DNA from: Spirogloea muscicola
Lineage: Eukaryota; Streptophyta; Zygnematophyceae; Spirogloeales; Spirogloeaceae
NCBI GenBank assembly: GCA_009602725.1
Contig: WELB01000079.1
Coordinates: forward strand, 431,451 to 495,450
DNA: 64,000 nt
Direction of reading: 5' to 3'
In this document: piece after piece, positions 11,754 to 22,283 of the stretch
How positions within the stretch are numbered: the first letter of the stretch is position 1
Layout: the number at the start of each line of letters is the position of its first letter
The notes under the pieces: generated by a model
The model's input: only the letters and a program-made list of their open reading frames with translations
The model's database searches: none
What the model was told of the DNA's origin: nothing
Position numbers and translations under genes: made by a program

Positions 11754-13909
11754 TCATACTCCTGAATGTTGTAAAACATTTGCATCAATTTGTTGCAACT
11801 GTGGTAAGGTTGCTTGCAACCATGATATATATTGCGGATCGTCAGCCTGCACAACGAATCGCTACAAAGACCTGCGTTAGCAAACACTGTCCAGACATCA
11901 GACAGCCATACAAAGAGCAGCTAATCACCACCTAACCACCATAGAGGTGATGTAGTATATAGCGATCATAGCCAGCAGTTGCAGAGGCCCTTACACAGGG
12001 GTTGCGTTCAAGATAGATTGTTGTCAAATGTGAGCTCAAGCTCACTAGGTCCAAATCATCTAAAGACTGGATGCCATTATCATTACACCATAGGTCTTCC
12101 AGCCTTTTTAGCAGTGGACATGCAGCGAAAATTAGAATGCTGAACTTGATTGTATCAGAACCACTGTTGGAACATGGAATGAATTTCAATAGATCCAGGT
12201 AGTCACTCGCCAGCCTAATCTGACATAACTTACAAGCTAACTCCTCCACTTTCACAACAGAGACATGCAAACAAATTATGTCTGCTTAAATGCAAATGCA
12301 GTAAACCCAAACACAACAAGACAGCATCCATCGCCCAGAGTTGGGTCTAGTGAACACCTTGTTAGACCCTGCAGATTTTCTATTTTTGATATTTGGTTTG
12401 CTGAAATGTCGAGAATCTTCAGGTTGGATAAAGTTGAAAGACCCTCCACCTTGCTAATACCATTGTGGCTCAGATAGAGTTCCTCCAGCAACCTGCACTC
12501 CTGTTGTATTTTCTAACAAATTATAGACTAGTATGGACATGTGCAGGACACACTTCGTATATATCTGTTCTGTATTACATGTCAATGTTAGATGCCCTGC
12601 ACTCACGAACAGATAGACAAAACCTACAAGCACCTTTAACAGTCAGGCCAACACATGAATATGACATGATCAGCTGCAGAGTAAGTCACACCTCGAAACC
12701 AAGCATGGAAGTCAAGCGATTGCTCTGGATGCTGACTTTCCTCAACCCAGAGAGTGAAAACATGTTGGCCTCCCGTATTTTGTTGCGGCCCAACCAAAGC
12801 TCTGTGAGGCCAAGCAGATGTTGCAACCCTTCCATGACCTGCCCAAGCATGGGCTACAAATCAGTTAGTGAAAGCTCTACCTTCATGCTATCCCAGGCAA
12901 TGCAAATAGTTTCGAAGTCCTGGCAAGAGCAAAACATGTGCCAAACGCATGCCCAAGCTTTGCATTGTAATATCAAAGACAACTGCAAATAACAGCTGCA
13001 ACAGCTGCTAAATAACTGGAATGAGGTATTTCATAGGCAGGCCAACCCTAATCTTGTTGGAGCCAAGCTCGAGCAGCTTCAACGAAGACAAGTGATCCAG
13101 CTTTTCCATCTTAGAGATAGCATTGTTGGAGGCATAGAGCTCCTCCAAACAGGCAGGCCCATCAGCCAGCCCAGCAAGTGAAGATAGCTTGTTGAAAGAC
13201 ACGTCGAGTCGTCTCAGCTGTGAGAAGGTTCCAAGTGGTGGCCACTGTTCCAGCTGGTTGTCCCTTAGCACGAGCTCCTGCGCTTGTACAATACACATGC
13301 GTTGCTAGGAAGCAATTAGCAACTTCTTCCATTGTACCGCTGCAAGGGTGTGGAATTTGCATGCTACTTGTCCAGCATGTCAGTGAGTAAGGGATAACTC
13401 GTAGAGTCAGCCTTCTAGCGTCAGCACAAGCTGCTAATCGATGCACTCACGTGCAGCTCAAGGTAGTCACACACGTGAAATACAGTAGCCCCTCACCACT
13501 CAGGCTGCTCACCCAAAAGGCAAAGCATGATGCCCATCAATACAATCTGATTGTGATGCCTCATGGCGTGCCATTGGTCGAGAGCACCAACCTCGAGCGA
13601 TGCAAGCGAGGCGCAGCCGGCGAGCTGACGCGCCGCGTCGTCGGCAAGCAGGTTCTGGCGGAGGAAGAGCCGGCGGAGGCGCGGCAGCTGGGCCAGGCGG
13701 GGGTCGAGGTCCGCGAGGCGGTTGGCGGTGAGGTCGAGCTCGGTGAGCGTGGCTGGCAGCGCGACGGGGCCCAGGGACTTGAGCTGGTGCCCCGTCAGGT
13801 CCAGCAGCTCCCCGTCCTCCGACAGGAACCCCACGGCGCCGGCCTCTGCGCCGCAGCGCCGGCGATGGCGGTCGCCGTCAGCGGCGGCGCCCGCCTCGGA
13901 GACCGCCAT
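11754..13909 (-). CDS. SDS22-like leucine-rich repeat protein (PP1 regulatory subunit 7 type)
   Basis: Six exons in transcript order: 13909-13592, 13277-13047, 12838-12690, 12492-12358, 12103-11995, 11846-11754 (344 aa); phases agree throughout. It is built of ~22-residue LRRs of the SDS22 type (LTELDLTANRLADL; LEELVLRDNQLEQW; LEELYLSHNGISKVEGL; LKILDISANQISKIENL). It ends with the SDS22-family cap: RLEDLWCNDN, then TIYLERNPC|ADDPQYISWLQATLPQLQQIDA. SDS22 binds the PP1 catalytic subunit and regulates its assembly and localisation. The order, the length and the YLERNP…DPQY…LP.L.QIDA ending all fit. The GC-rich 5' side holds a (CGG)n run near 14080 in the presumed 5' UTR. The donor at 12689 (GTGACT) was chosen to keep phase. 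Confidence 0.9.
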
Positions 13910-14279
13910 GTCCGCCAGAGCATCACGGCAGCCGAGCCTGACGAGAGGTCACCGCCAGTAACCGGCCGCTCAGCGGTCGTTGTCGCCACTCACCAGGCAT
14001 GGTTCGAGAAGCGCCAGGGCGGCCGCCGGAGGCGCGCAGGCGGCGGAGGCGGCGGCGGCAGCAGCGGCGTCGGTCTGCGGCGGCGGCGGCGGCGGCGGCG
14101 ACCCCGCGCGGCGAGCTCTCATCGCCGGGGTTGACGGCCGAATGAATATTATGGGACCCGTGGGCTACATCTCGTTAAGTTCCCCGTAAGCTCGGGGCTG
14201 GAGCGATGCGGGAGGGCTTGCCACGTGGGTGCTTCTTGGTGGACAGATTGGTTAACAGCAGCCATGGCGGGCTGCCGTT

Positions 14280-15455
14280 AGCACCGGAAGACTGTTGAAG
14301 GCCGGCGTGCCAGCGGCTGGGCAGAGCCCACACTGAGAGGTGAGGGAAGATTGAGCGTTTGAGCGGGCAAAGAGGCAGGGCTTGGGCCAGTAAGCTGAAA
14401 ATGGGAAGGGCTCGCCCATCTAGGATATGGGCTGGAAAAGCCAGCCCAAAAAAAGAAGAAAGTACGAGAAGGGGGCCAGGGAAGCGCTAAGAAAAACAAG
14501 CACAACAAGAAACAAAGCAGCTACGATCACTCAGTAACCCCTGCTAAGCAGCCTCAGGTCAGAGAAGCTTGGCTCCTGGAAGTGGGTCCCCTGGCCAGAG
14601 CCAGACGCAGCAGCGACGGCTCTGCCAGCACGCAGGTGCAGCGCGCGGGCCATAGACCTCTGCAGCGAGACGGCCAAGCGCATCCGGTACACCTGCGTTA
14701 GCGACCCGGCTGCAAGAAAGTCCCCCGGCTCCCTATGGAAGCGGCGGACGATGGCGTGGCGGGCGAGCTGCTTGAGCAGCTCGAGCCACCGAGCGCCCAA
14801 CGCCCCATGCGTGTCGATAGCCAGCGGGAAGAACTCGGCTTCCCGCGGATGATCAGCGTATTTGAGCTCCTTAGCTCGAGCGGCGCAGGCGACCGCATAC
14901 CCAGCCTTGATGGCACATTGGGCTGGGTGTGAGCGGTCGCATGCGTCTGTGGTCACCACGTCCAGGATAAGACGTGGCCCGCCGGCTTGTGGGGTGGCCA
15001 CAAGGTCTACGCGACGTTTGTGGAGACCGTCGGCCCTTTGCTGGAGCGGCATGACGGCGGAGTCCTCCGCTGCCACCGAGAAAGGAGTGCGCGCCCATAG
15101 AGAAGAGGGGCTGGCAAAGCCAGCCCAAAAAAGAATGGACAATGTCCCAAAGCCAAAGAAAGAGGAGCCGGAAAAAGGACTACACTACAAAACACTGCAG
15201 AACACAGAAACGATGCAAAGGGAAGCCAGCCTCCACCAGGATGCCAGACCTTGTCCATTCTTTTGGGCTGGCCTCTTCCAGCCACCAGTTAATCCGCGCT
15301 TGCTGGATGCCATGCATCGCATCCCGGAGGCGGTCGTGGGCCGCTGTCCGCTCACCGCCGTGGGAACAGCGCTGAATATGAGCGGCCAGCTCCCCAGGCT
15401 CGGCCCCCTGAAAATGATCCCGCACTTGGGGCTGGGCTGGTGCCCTGGTTATATA
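14280..15455 (-). mobile_element. LINE 3' fragment with C-terminal endonuclease domain (copy E), interrupted
   Basis: Minus-strand coding remnant. Upstream part (about 15455-15295): HIQRCSHGGERTAAHDRLRDAMHGIQQAR. After an insertion, it resumes at about 15090 with FSVAAEDSAVMPLQQR…RRVDLVATP…LILDVVTTDA…KAGYAVACAARAKELKY…, ending LSDLRLLSRGY-like at 14531. RCxxGxxRTxxHD, RVDLV, the LDVVTTD stretch and the downstream lysine match the CCHC/restriction-like-endonuclease end of the intact ORF at 34336-38292, at lower identity, so this is a sister subfamily. The 3' tail (14530 down to about 14405) contains the hairpin GGGCTGGAAAAGCCAGCCC. Not functional. Confidence 0.8.
15108..15283. repeat. Short inverted-terminal element, each end a hairpin, inserted in a LINE
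   Basis: Left end: hairpin GGGCTGG-caaag-CCAGCCC (15108-15126), then AAAAAAGAATGGACAATGTC. Right end: …ACCTTGTCCATTCTTTTGGGCTGG plus a hairpin to 15283. The two ends are inverted repeats of about 28 bp. The LINE reading frame is continuous on both sides, so the element was inserted. No coding capacity. Confidence 0.6.
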
Positions 15456-16220
15456 GAATAGTGGCACTCCCAAATGGGGCAAGGGCTGTGAAAAGCCAGC
15501 CCGAAAAGAATTGGTTACATAGATGCCGGGGGAGCCCGGGTGGGCGACGCCTCAAGTGTCTGAACAGAGCTGCTTGTGGGGTGAACGCGGTTAGCCGCCG
15601 TCCATCAAGCAGGTAACGCAGGTGGTGCTCCGACCCCTAAACGATTCTGGAAGGGAGGGGACGGGAACTACTTGCAGCTTCTGCCGCCTTCTAGCTAACC
15701 TCCAGTCAGTCAAGGCTTCCCCTTCCCCTTTAACGAGTTCTCGCTTAAGGGCAACAATACCTCTGGGGCTTAGAGGGGCTTATCCGACGCGGCTGGGGCA
15801 GCGGCTGGGCATTGGTCGAAGAATGCCACGTGGATACATGTGTGGGCCCCACTTGCGCCGAGCGCTGGCGGCCGTCGGATCAGCCCCTCGGCCGAGGCAA
15901 TCGGGGCCGTGCAAGGGCTCCCGGGTAAGAAATTAGAGGGACCGGCGGGCCCCCCCGCATTCGACCCTGTCTCTCCCTCCCCGACCGAGCTTCGCCCTCT
16001 TCCCACGACCAAGTCCAAGCGCTGTGCTGGAGCCTCGCCCCGGAGCCGCCCCTCCCTCCCCAACCGACCCCCCACCGACGGGGCTCACAGCCCGTATGGC
16101 GCCATCGGATTTCCCACCCGCGGCCCACCCCCCTCCACCGCGGGCCAGCCCAGGCCACCCCCCCGCCGCCAGCCAGCCTGCCAGCCCGCCGAGGCCGCCG
16201 CTAAAACCCCACGCGCCGCC
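15420..16220. other. Repeat remnant plus promoter of glutamine synthetase gene
   Basis: 15465-15520 carries the variant hairpin tail (GGGCAAGGGCTGTGAAAAGC, then CAGCCCGAAAAGAATT), also seen at 32.95 kb. From about 15880 the sequence becomes strongly GC/CCN-rich and is probably the promoter and 5' UTR of the glutamine synthetase gene. Confidence 0.4.
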
Positions 16221-19200
16221 ATGGCCCCGGCTGCCGCCGCCGCCGCCGTCTCCCCCGCCGCCGCCGCCACCATTGCCAGGGCCGCCGGATCGCCTGCGCG
16301 CTCCTCCGTCTCGCCCCTCTCCAGCCAGGCAAGAACGACGAGGCTTCGCTGACGCAGGCCGCGCCGGCAGCTGTGCCAGCACGGTAGCGCGGCTACAGCT
16401 TCTGGCTCTACGGAGCCGGATGGATCAGCGGACTGATCAGCTCACCTCACATTGTCGTCGAGCGAGCCCGATCACCGAACTGAGTGTGCTGGGCCCGTCA
16501 TCTCCCGCAGTTTGCTGGTGGGAGAGTGACCAGCTACATTGCCAGCAACGAGCTGCGGCGTGTTGCGTTTGCCAGCCTCCGGACGAGGAGCCGTCATGTG
16601 AGCATCGACAGCAGTGATCGGCACTGACAGGCCTCACAGCATGGTGCAGCACAATGTGGATGGCATTGTGGTGTCTGCAGGTTGCATGAGCAGCAGGGTA
16701 TTCTGGGCCAGTGCTGCGCAGATGCACAGGGTAACCATGAAGGTCACGACCTTCTAGACGTTCGAATGGTTGGGGTTGAGGTTTGGCTGGAGCATACAAG
16801 CGGATGGGCATACCAGCCTTGCTTATTCATGAACGTACACGATGATGCAGGGCAGCAGTACACTTCTCCAGGTTCGTGCTCTAGCTCAGAGAGCTGAGTA
16901 CATCTGGATGGATGGCCTTGAGGGGCAAAAGGGCATCCGCTTCAATGAGATGCGCTCAAAGACCAAGGTCATCCCAAAGCCTGTGCCAGCAGGCTCTGTC
17001 GACTTCCCCCAGTGGTCGTTTGACGGGTCCAGGTCAGTGGAGGCCACATTCAGATATGGCTGTGGTTAATGCCTAGGACACTTTGATTTGCCTTCTTTGT
17101 GTATAGAGCATTCTCTTAACACCTGGTTGAAAGTCAGCTGCTGCTTATTCAGGCTAGCGCAGCTAGCCTGCAACACGTTGCTTTAGAGGCTTGCTTGCTG
17201 GCATGGTTGCTCCTGAAGAAAGCTGAGTGCTGGTCAACTGGTGGCCGAGGAGTCTTGAGGAGGGCAAAGTCGTGCTAGATGTGAAACATCTGATATGGGA
17301 GGTCGAAGCTGCCAAATCAGATCAGCACTTGTGACATATGGTGGGCTTGCTCCGTCATTTCTTGGCAGCACTGGGCAGGCCGAGGGAGGCGACTCTGACT
17401 GCATCCTGAACCCCGTCTTCTCTTGTCCTGACCCCATCCGCGGCGATAACAATGTCCTTGTCCTTTGCGAAGTCCTGACGGCGACTGGTGTGGTAGGTGG
17501 TGCAGCCGCAGAGGCTCATCCTCAGTGCCTGATATCCAATACTTGCGCAGCAATTTGCCATGAAGAGCGTGTACTTTGCCACATCACTGTTGGTAAAGCA
17601 GTAAGCGTGCAAGCAATTTCACGGCTCACTTAGATTGTTGCACCAGCTTAATGAATAGTGCCCCTCAAACTGGTGCTTTAGTGTGAGAGGAGGGATACAA
17701 TAGCTCAATATCACTAGGATATTGAACCTTATCATCATGTCACAGGTGGGTTAACTTTTAGCACGCCTTGTCCTCTTGCTGCAGCCCCACACTACAAACA
17801 CCCGCCGCAAGATGAGTGAGATCCTTAGCCCAGACGTGCTGGCGGAAGAGACGCTCTTTGGCTTTGAACAGGAGTACACCATGTTTGGCAAGAACGGCAG
17901 GCCATTCGGCTGGCCTGAGGCTGGATACCCTGCTCCCCAGGTCAGCTGGACAGGTTTCTTTACCTGCATGAGGCAACCTGAAGTCAATGCGTGTCCATTA
18001 ACACTGCACTGGCGTTGTTGAGCTGAGCCGACGTCCCAGTTGCTCAGCTCTTTGAGCATCCAATATCTTTGCATTGAACAGGTTGAGAAGAGCAGTTTAG
18101 GTAATGCACTTATCCCTCATGAGAGCTAAAAACAAGCAATCTTACTATCCAATGTTCTCTAGAATCAAGCTGCCTACTGAGCATGAGCTAATTGCCAGGG
18201 ACCATTCTACTGCGGAGTGGGCCTGGAGTCTGTCTATGGGCGTCAACTTGTTGAAGCCCACATGGATGCCTGCATCAAGGTACCTTGATATGAGCAGCTT
18301 GCGAAAGGCTTTAACAGGTTGTTAGCTTCATGAACTGCATATATTGCGATAAGCACAACCTGATTCCATCCAGACCGCCGTCAAGCAGAGAACACTCCAG
18401 GCAGGCTTGATCAGAAAAATTTATGAAGACCTTGTAGTGTGATCTTTTCTTTGCAGGCAGGACTCAAGATCAGTGGTGTCAATGCTGAGGTCATGCCTGG
18501 TCAATGGGAGTTTCAGATTGGTCCTGCTGGTCCTCTTGAGGTCGGCGATCATGTAATGATCGCCCGATGGCTCTTGCATAGGTAGGTGGCCTTTTCACCC
18601 ATCACTGGTTCAAGATTGACAACCTCACACATTGACTGAGCTGAGACTATGAGGCCATCCAAGAGAAGCCTGGATCCACAATCATGGAAGATTGGTCATA
18701 GGTTTTTGATTGTTCCTCTCATCTGCATTGCTTGCCCGGTGGATCAAGTGCTCCAAAAGCCAGAAGCGCAGCTGCTGCTTTCTGAGTTTGCAAATAGTGA
18801 AGAATGATAGAGAATTCCTTGCAGGTTGGGTGAGGACTTCGGCATCACAAGCACTTTCGAGCCAAAGCCAATGGAGGGTGACTGGAATGGTACCGGTGCA
18901 CACACCAACTATTCTACTAAGTCCATGCGCAATGACGGTGGAATGAAGGTCTGTGTGACGAACTTGAACAGAAATAAATGTGCAGACTTCTTCACAGGCA
19001 AACCCTGTCATCCACCTCAATGTCAAAGGACACTGTCGAAGAACAATACATGTTACCTGTTAGTTGCCTTCATTTGAGGACCTCACAATGCTCCTGTCAC
19101 TTGCTCGAAACTATTACATGCGTAAGGGCCTACGAACTAAGGCCGAAGACCTTGCAAGTCCTCTGCAGGCCATTGAAGCTGCTATCGAGAAGCTCTCCAA

Positions 19201-20079
19201 GAAGCATGCTGAGCACATTGCTGTCTATGGCATTGGTAATGAGCGCCGGTTGACAGGCAAGCATGAGACAGCCAACATCAACACGTTCAAGTGAGGTCTC
19301 GAGAAACCTCATACCTCATTTTTTCATGCTCACTCCACTATCAGACTGCAACCAGGATGACAAGCTAATTGCAAATACGAGGATATTAGACTCTAGTGCG
19401 TTGACCTAACCTCCCTAAATCGCAGGGCTTACACCATAAACTTGATCTGTCACCAGCGTCTAGGTGTTGCTAAAGTGATCTAAGGGGCTTATCTGCTGTC
19501 AGCAGTCATTCAGCGCCTGCAACTTTAGGAGATTAGCATCTTGTCGACTCTGCCAAACCTCGTCACATGGTCCCAAGCAACGCCCAGCATGTTATGCTTC
19601 TTAGGTTGCAGAATGTTGAGAAGCTTGCCTTGCTGAATGAGTGAGGCAGGCAAAGCGCTGATCACAGTGACACCTAGTGTGACAGGCCTTAATGTAGACA
19701 GGACTGTCGTATTTTCCTACCAAGGTCAAGGGATGCAGTCCAATGCATCCAATATGTGATGGGCAGCAGTCTCAGTGACCTCCTCTTACCTAACACAGAA
19801 GGAGCCGCTGTTGCAGTCAGCCAAGTCCTGTGTCTACATCATACTGCCAGTCAGTCAAGTTGCAGATTGACGTTCCTGTGCTTCCAGCTGCAAGCCAGAT
19901 ATTGACCAAAGCTTATTTTGCTTGACAGGTCTGGTGTGGCTGATAGAGGTGCATCCATCCGCATTCCTCGCCCCTGTGCAATTGAAGGCAAGGGCTATTT
20001 GGAGGACCGCAGACCTGCAGCCAACGTGGATCCTTATGTCGTGGCTCGCAAGCTCATCGAGACCACCCTCAAGTCGTAG
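16221..20079 (+). CDS. Glutamine synthetase, bacterial-type GSII (GSIIE-like)
   Basis: Catalyses ATP-dependent amidation of glutamate with ammonia. Nine exons: 16221-16328, 16872-17032, 17369-17492, 17785-17940, 18199-18279, 18457-18581, 18825-18948, 19169-19290, 19929-20079 (383 aa); all phases match. Key stretches: [138 protein letters not shown]. AEYIWxDG, LRSKTK-like and GPAGPLEV stretches resemble actinobacterial GlnII more than the common plant cytosolic GS, fitting the GSIIE lineage known in green algae and seedless plants. The Ala-rich start ([12 protein letters not shown]) suggests plastid targeting. Intron 1 would use a GC donor (CAG|GCAAGA), so the first exon is less certain than the rest. 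Confidence 0.92.
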
Positions 20080-20705
20080 GGTCGTTGCAGGTTTGACCGA
20101 GCTCATCAATTTTGTACCCACTTCGTACCTGGACACTAGAGATGTTTGCCATTGCCTCCAAATTCTTCTCCTCTTAGAAGCCCCTTATGTGCTATCATTA
20201 ATGGCTTCAACATGTCATCTGCACTGCTCAGCTGGCACTCTGTGCTTGATCCACATGCACATACAGACACTGTACTTAGCAGGATGTCTTCATGCTGCTG
20301 AATCTGCACAAATATAGGCTGCATACGCAGAGAGGAAATCTGAGGCTTCCAAAGTCTGCAGCTGGTACAAGATCACAGCACATGAAATAATCTCAGCATT
20401 GCCCTTCATGCTATCCAGCTGAGTGCATGACTACTTGAGTGCATACCCATGCAGGAGTGAAAGGCACCTCGCGAGTATTGACTGCCTGATATTGCAGAGT
20501 GGCTACTAGCATTGCTTCGTACCATCTACCAGTATTAAACTGCTCAGGGGCACAGTATGATGGCAAGTGCCACTCACGACCTGGTCATGCTGTGGTGTCG
20601 AACTGATCATATGGAGATGCAAGATCTTCACTTTGAGCATAACGTTGGCAGACAGCATATGACTTAACTAGCGCAAAAGTGCATGTCAGCAGAAAGTTGT
20701 CAGCC
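20080..20705. other. Intergenic between convergent genes
   Basis: 3' flanks of the glutamine synthetase gene (+) and the TPM gene (-). Nothing recognisable. Confidence 0.5.
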
Positions 20706-22283
20706 TTATCTTTCAGGTCGGTCTTCGGTGTCAGACCCTGTCTGCCCTTGCGTGAAGCCAGGTGGCTGGCCAAAGATTGGAGTCAAATAAAGAGCTGCAG
20801 CGGCCCCGAGAAAGGCGGCAGTATTCTTAAGCACAGGCTCATAATTTGAAGTCCTGGAGATTATGGGGAGGATGCCGAGGGACAGGAAGAGGATGCCCCA
20901 AAGAGGTGCAAAGACGAGAACCCATTGGAGGGAGGAGTCGACCCGGCCAGAAGGCGGCACCCTGGCGGCGAATCCAAAAACGGCGCCGCCAGCAATGGAC
21001 GTAGCAAGTGTGAGGAAGTAGAGATCTTCAGTAACGCCCGGCACATTCTGACAACCTTCGTCTTTGCTGAGGCACTCTTGCAGCGCCTCGCTGACCCTGA
21101 TTACCGGCTGCATTTCGCCCTCCTCCCGCACATAGAACTGCACACCATGAGCAAACCAAGGGCTGCCGCTGAATGTGAGATGCAGCATCTCAATTTCTAT
21201 CCTGCTTACTTCGTGGTCTAACAGATAGATCATTATCTGTGAATGTGAGTCAGGCCACCGATAGTAGCTACAAGCGGCAGCTCGTGGTACATGCCTGGTT
21301 GCCATAGCGGTTCTGGAGCTCAACGAAGAACTGCCGCGGGAGCTTGGCGCGCACAGCGCCACCCGTGTTGAAGTTGAGAACGTTGGGCGCAGTCACGTCC
21401 TCAATGACAACAACCGTGCGCTCGCCGGGCCGCCAGCGTGCCCGGACCACGTCGCCCGAGGGCGCTGTACCAGCGCTGGTGCGGGTGAGCACGCGGATCT
21501 CCCATCCGGACTGCCGCTCAAAGGCGTCCAACTGAGACCGCGGAGAGCTGCGGCAGCAGTAAGGCAGCGGTCCCACTGCACCACGGCGGGAGAGCGCAGA
21601 CAACGCTGTGCAGCTTGCATGCACGCCCCTTGAGCTCCATCGAGGCGGCAGCCTCACAGACGCGCTTAAGCGCTCGTCCGCCACCAGAAGCCACTTCTCT
21701 ACACGACTCCATGCCTTGCCGGCGTGTCGAAGCACCGCTTGAAAGGGCACAGGGGTCGTACCTGCGCCGCCAGCTCGGCCAGCTTGGCTTCGGAGAAGAC
21801 TTGCGCTGAATCGATGATGGGTGACACGGGCTCCCCAGCCGGCGGCGGCAGCGTCGCGGCGCCGGCCCAGAGGCTTGGCCTCGCTGGGGCCCCAAGGCAG
21901 AGGGCCACGGCGAGGCCCAGCGCCACGGCGGGCGGGCCCAAGGTGGCGGCCAACCAGCGACTGCTGTCCTGATGGCCGCGGCTGTCCTGACTGCCGGCGC
22001 TGGAGCTGGAGGCGACGACCTGCGCCCACCGCTTCCGAGGAGAAGCGGCCGGCTTGGCGTTCGCGCGCGCGTGCTCAATGGCGCCCGGGGACTCGCTCAG
22101 CTGGCGGCAAGACGAGCAGCAGCTCAGTGCCGCCGGCGACCATGGCACACGAAGACCGCCATGGGTAGCTCCCCCCGCCGCCGCCGCCGCCACTGCCGCC
22201 GTAGAGTGCCGCGTCGCGACCACCGCCCAGAGGCCGCGGCGCGGCAGGCCGAGGCCCGCTGGCGGCGCGGCCACAGCCGCCAT
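20706..22283 (-). CDS. Plastid TPM-domain membrane protein
   Basis: Three exons in transcript order: 22283-21762, 21531-21295, 21137-20706 (396 aa), phase 0 at both junctions. The first ~145 residues are a long Ala/Ser/Arg-rich plastid targeting region with a hydrophobic stretch (PPAVALGLAVALCLGAPA), possibly a thylakoid transfer signal. The TPM domain (about 150-265) shows PVSPIIDSAQVFSEAKLAEL, GWEIRVLTR, RTVVVIEDV and QNRYGNQFYVREEGE. The C-terminus has three hydrophobic segments (LATSIAGGAVFGFAA; VLVFAPLWGILFLSLGILPI; AAFLGAAAALYLTPIFG). TPM proteins of thylakoids include the PSII-repair protein TLP18.3, but this one has a different, multi-helix tail and its function is unknown. Intron 2 appears to use a GC donor (CAG|GCATGT), which restores the …RYGNQ|FYVREEGE reading. 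An alternative start lies at 22487. Confidence 0.8.

Noticed and set aside
14080-14104. GGC-repeat run and similar runs near 30120 and 16240
   Set aside because: Simple trinucleotide repeats typical of GC-rich 5' regions here, with no array structure.
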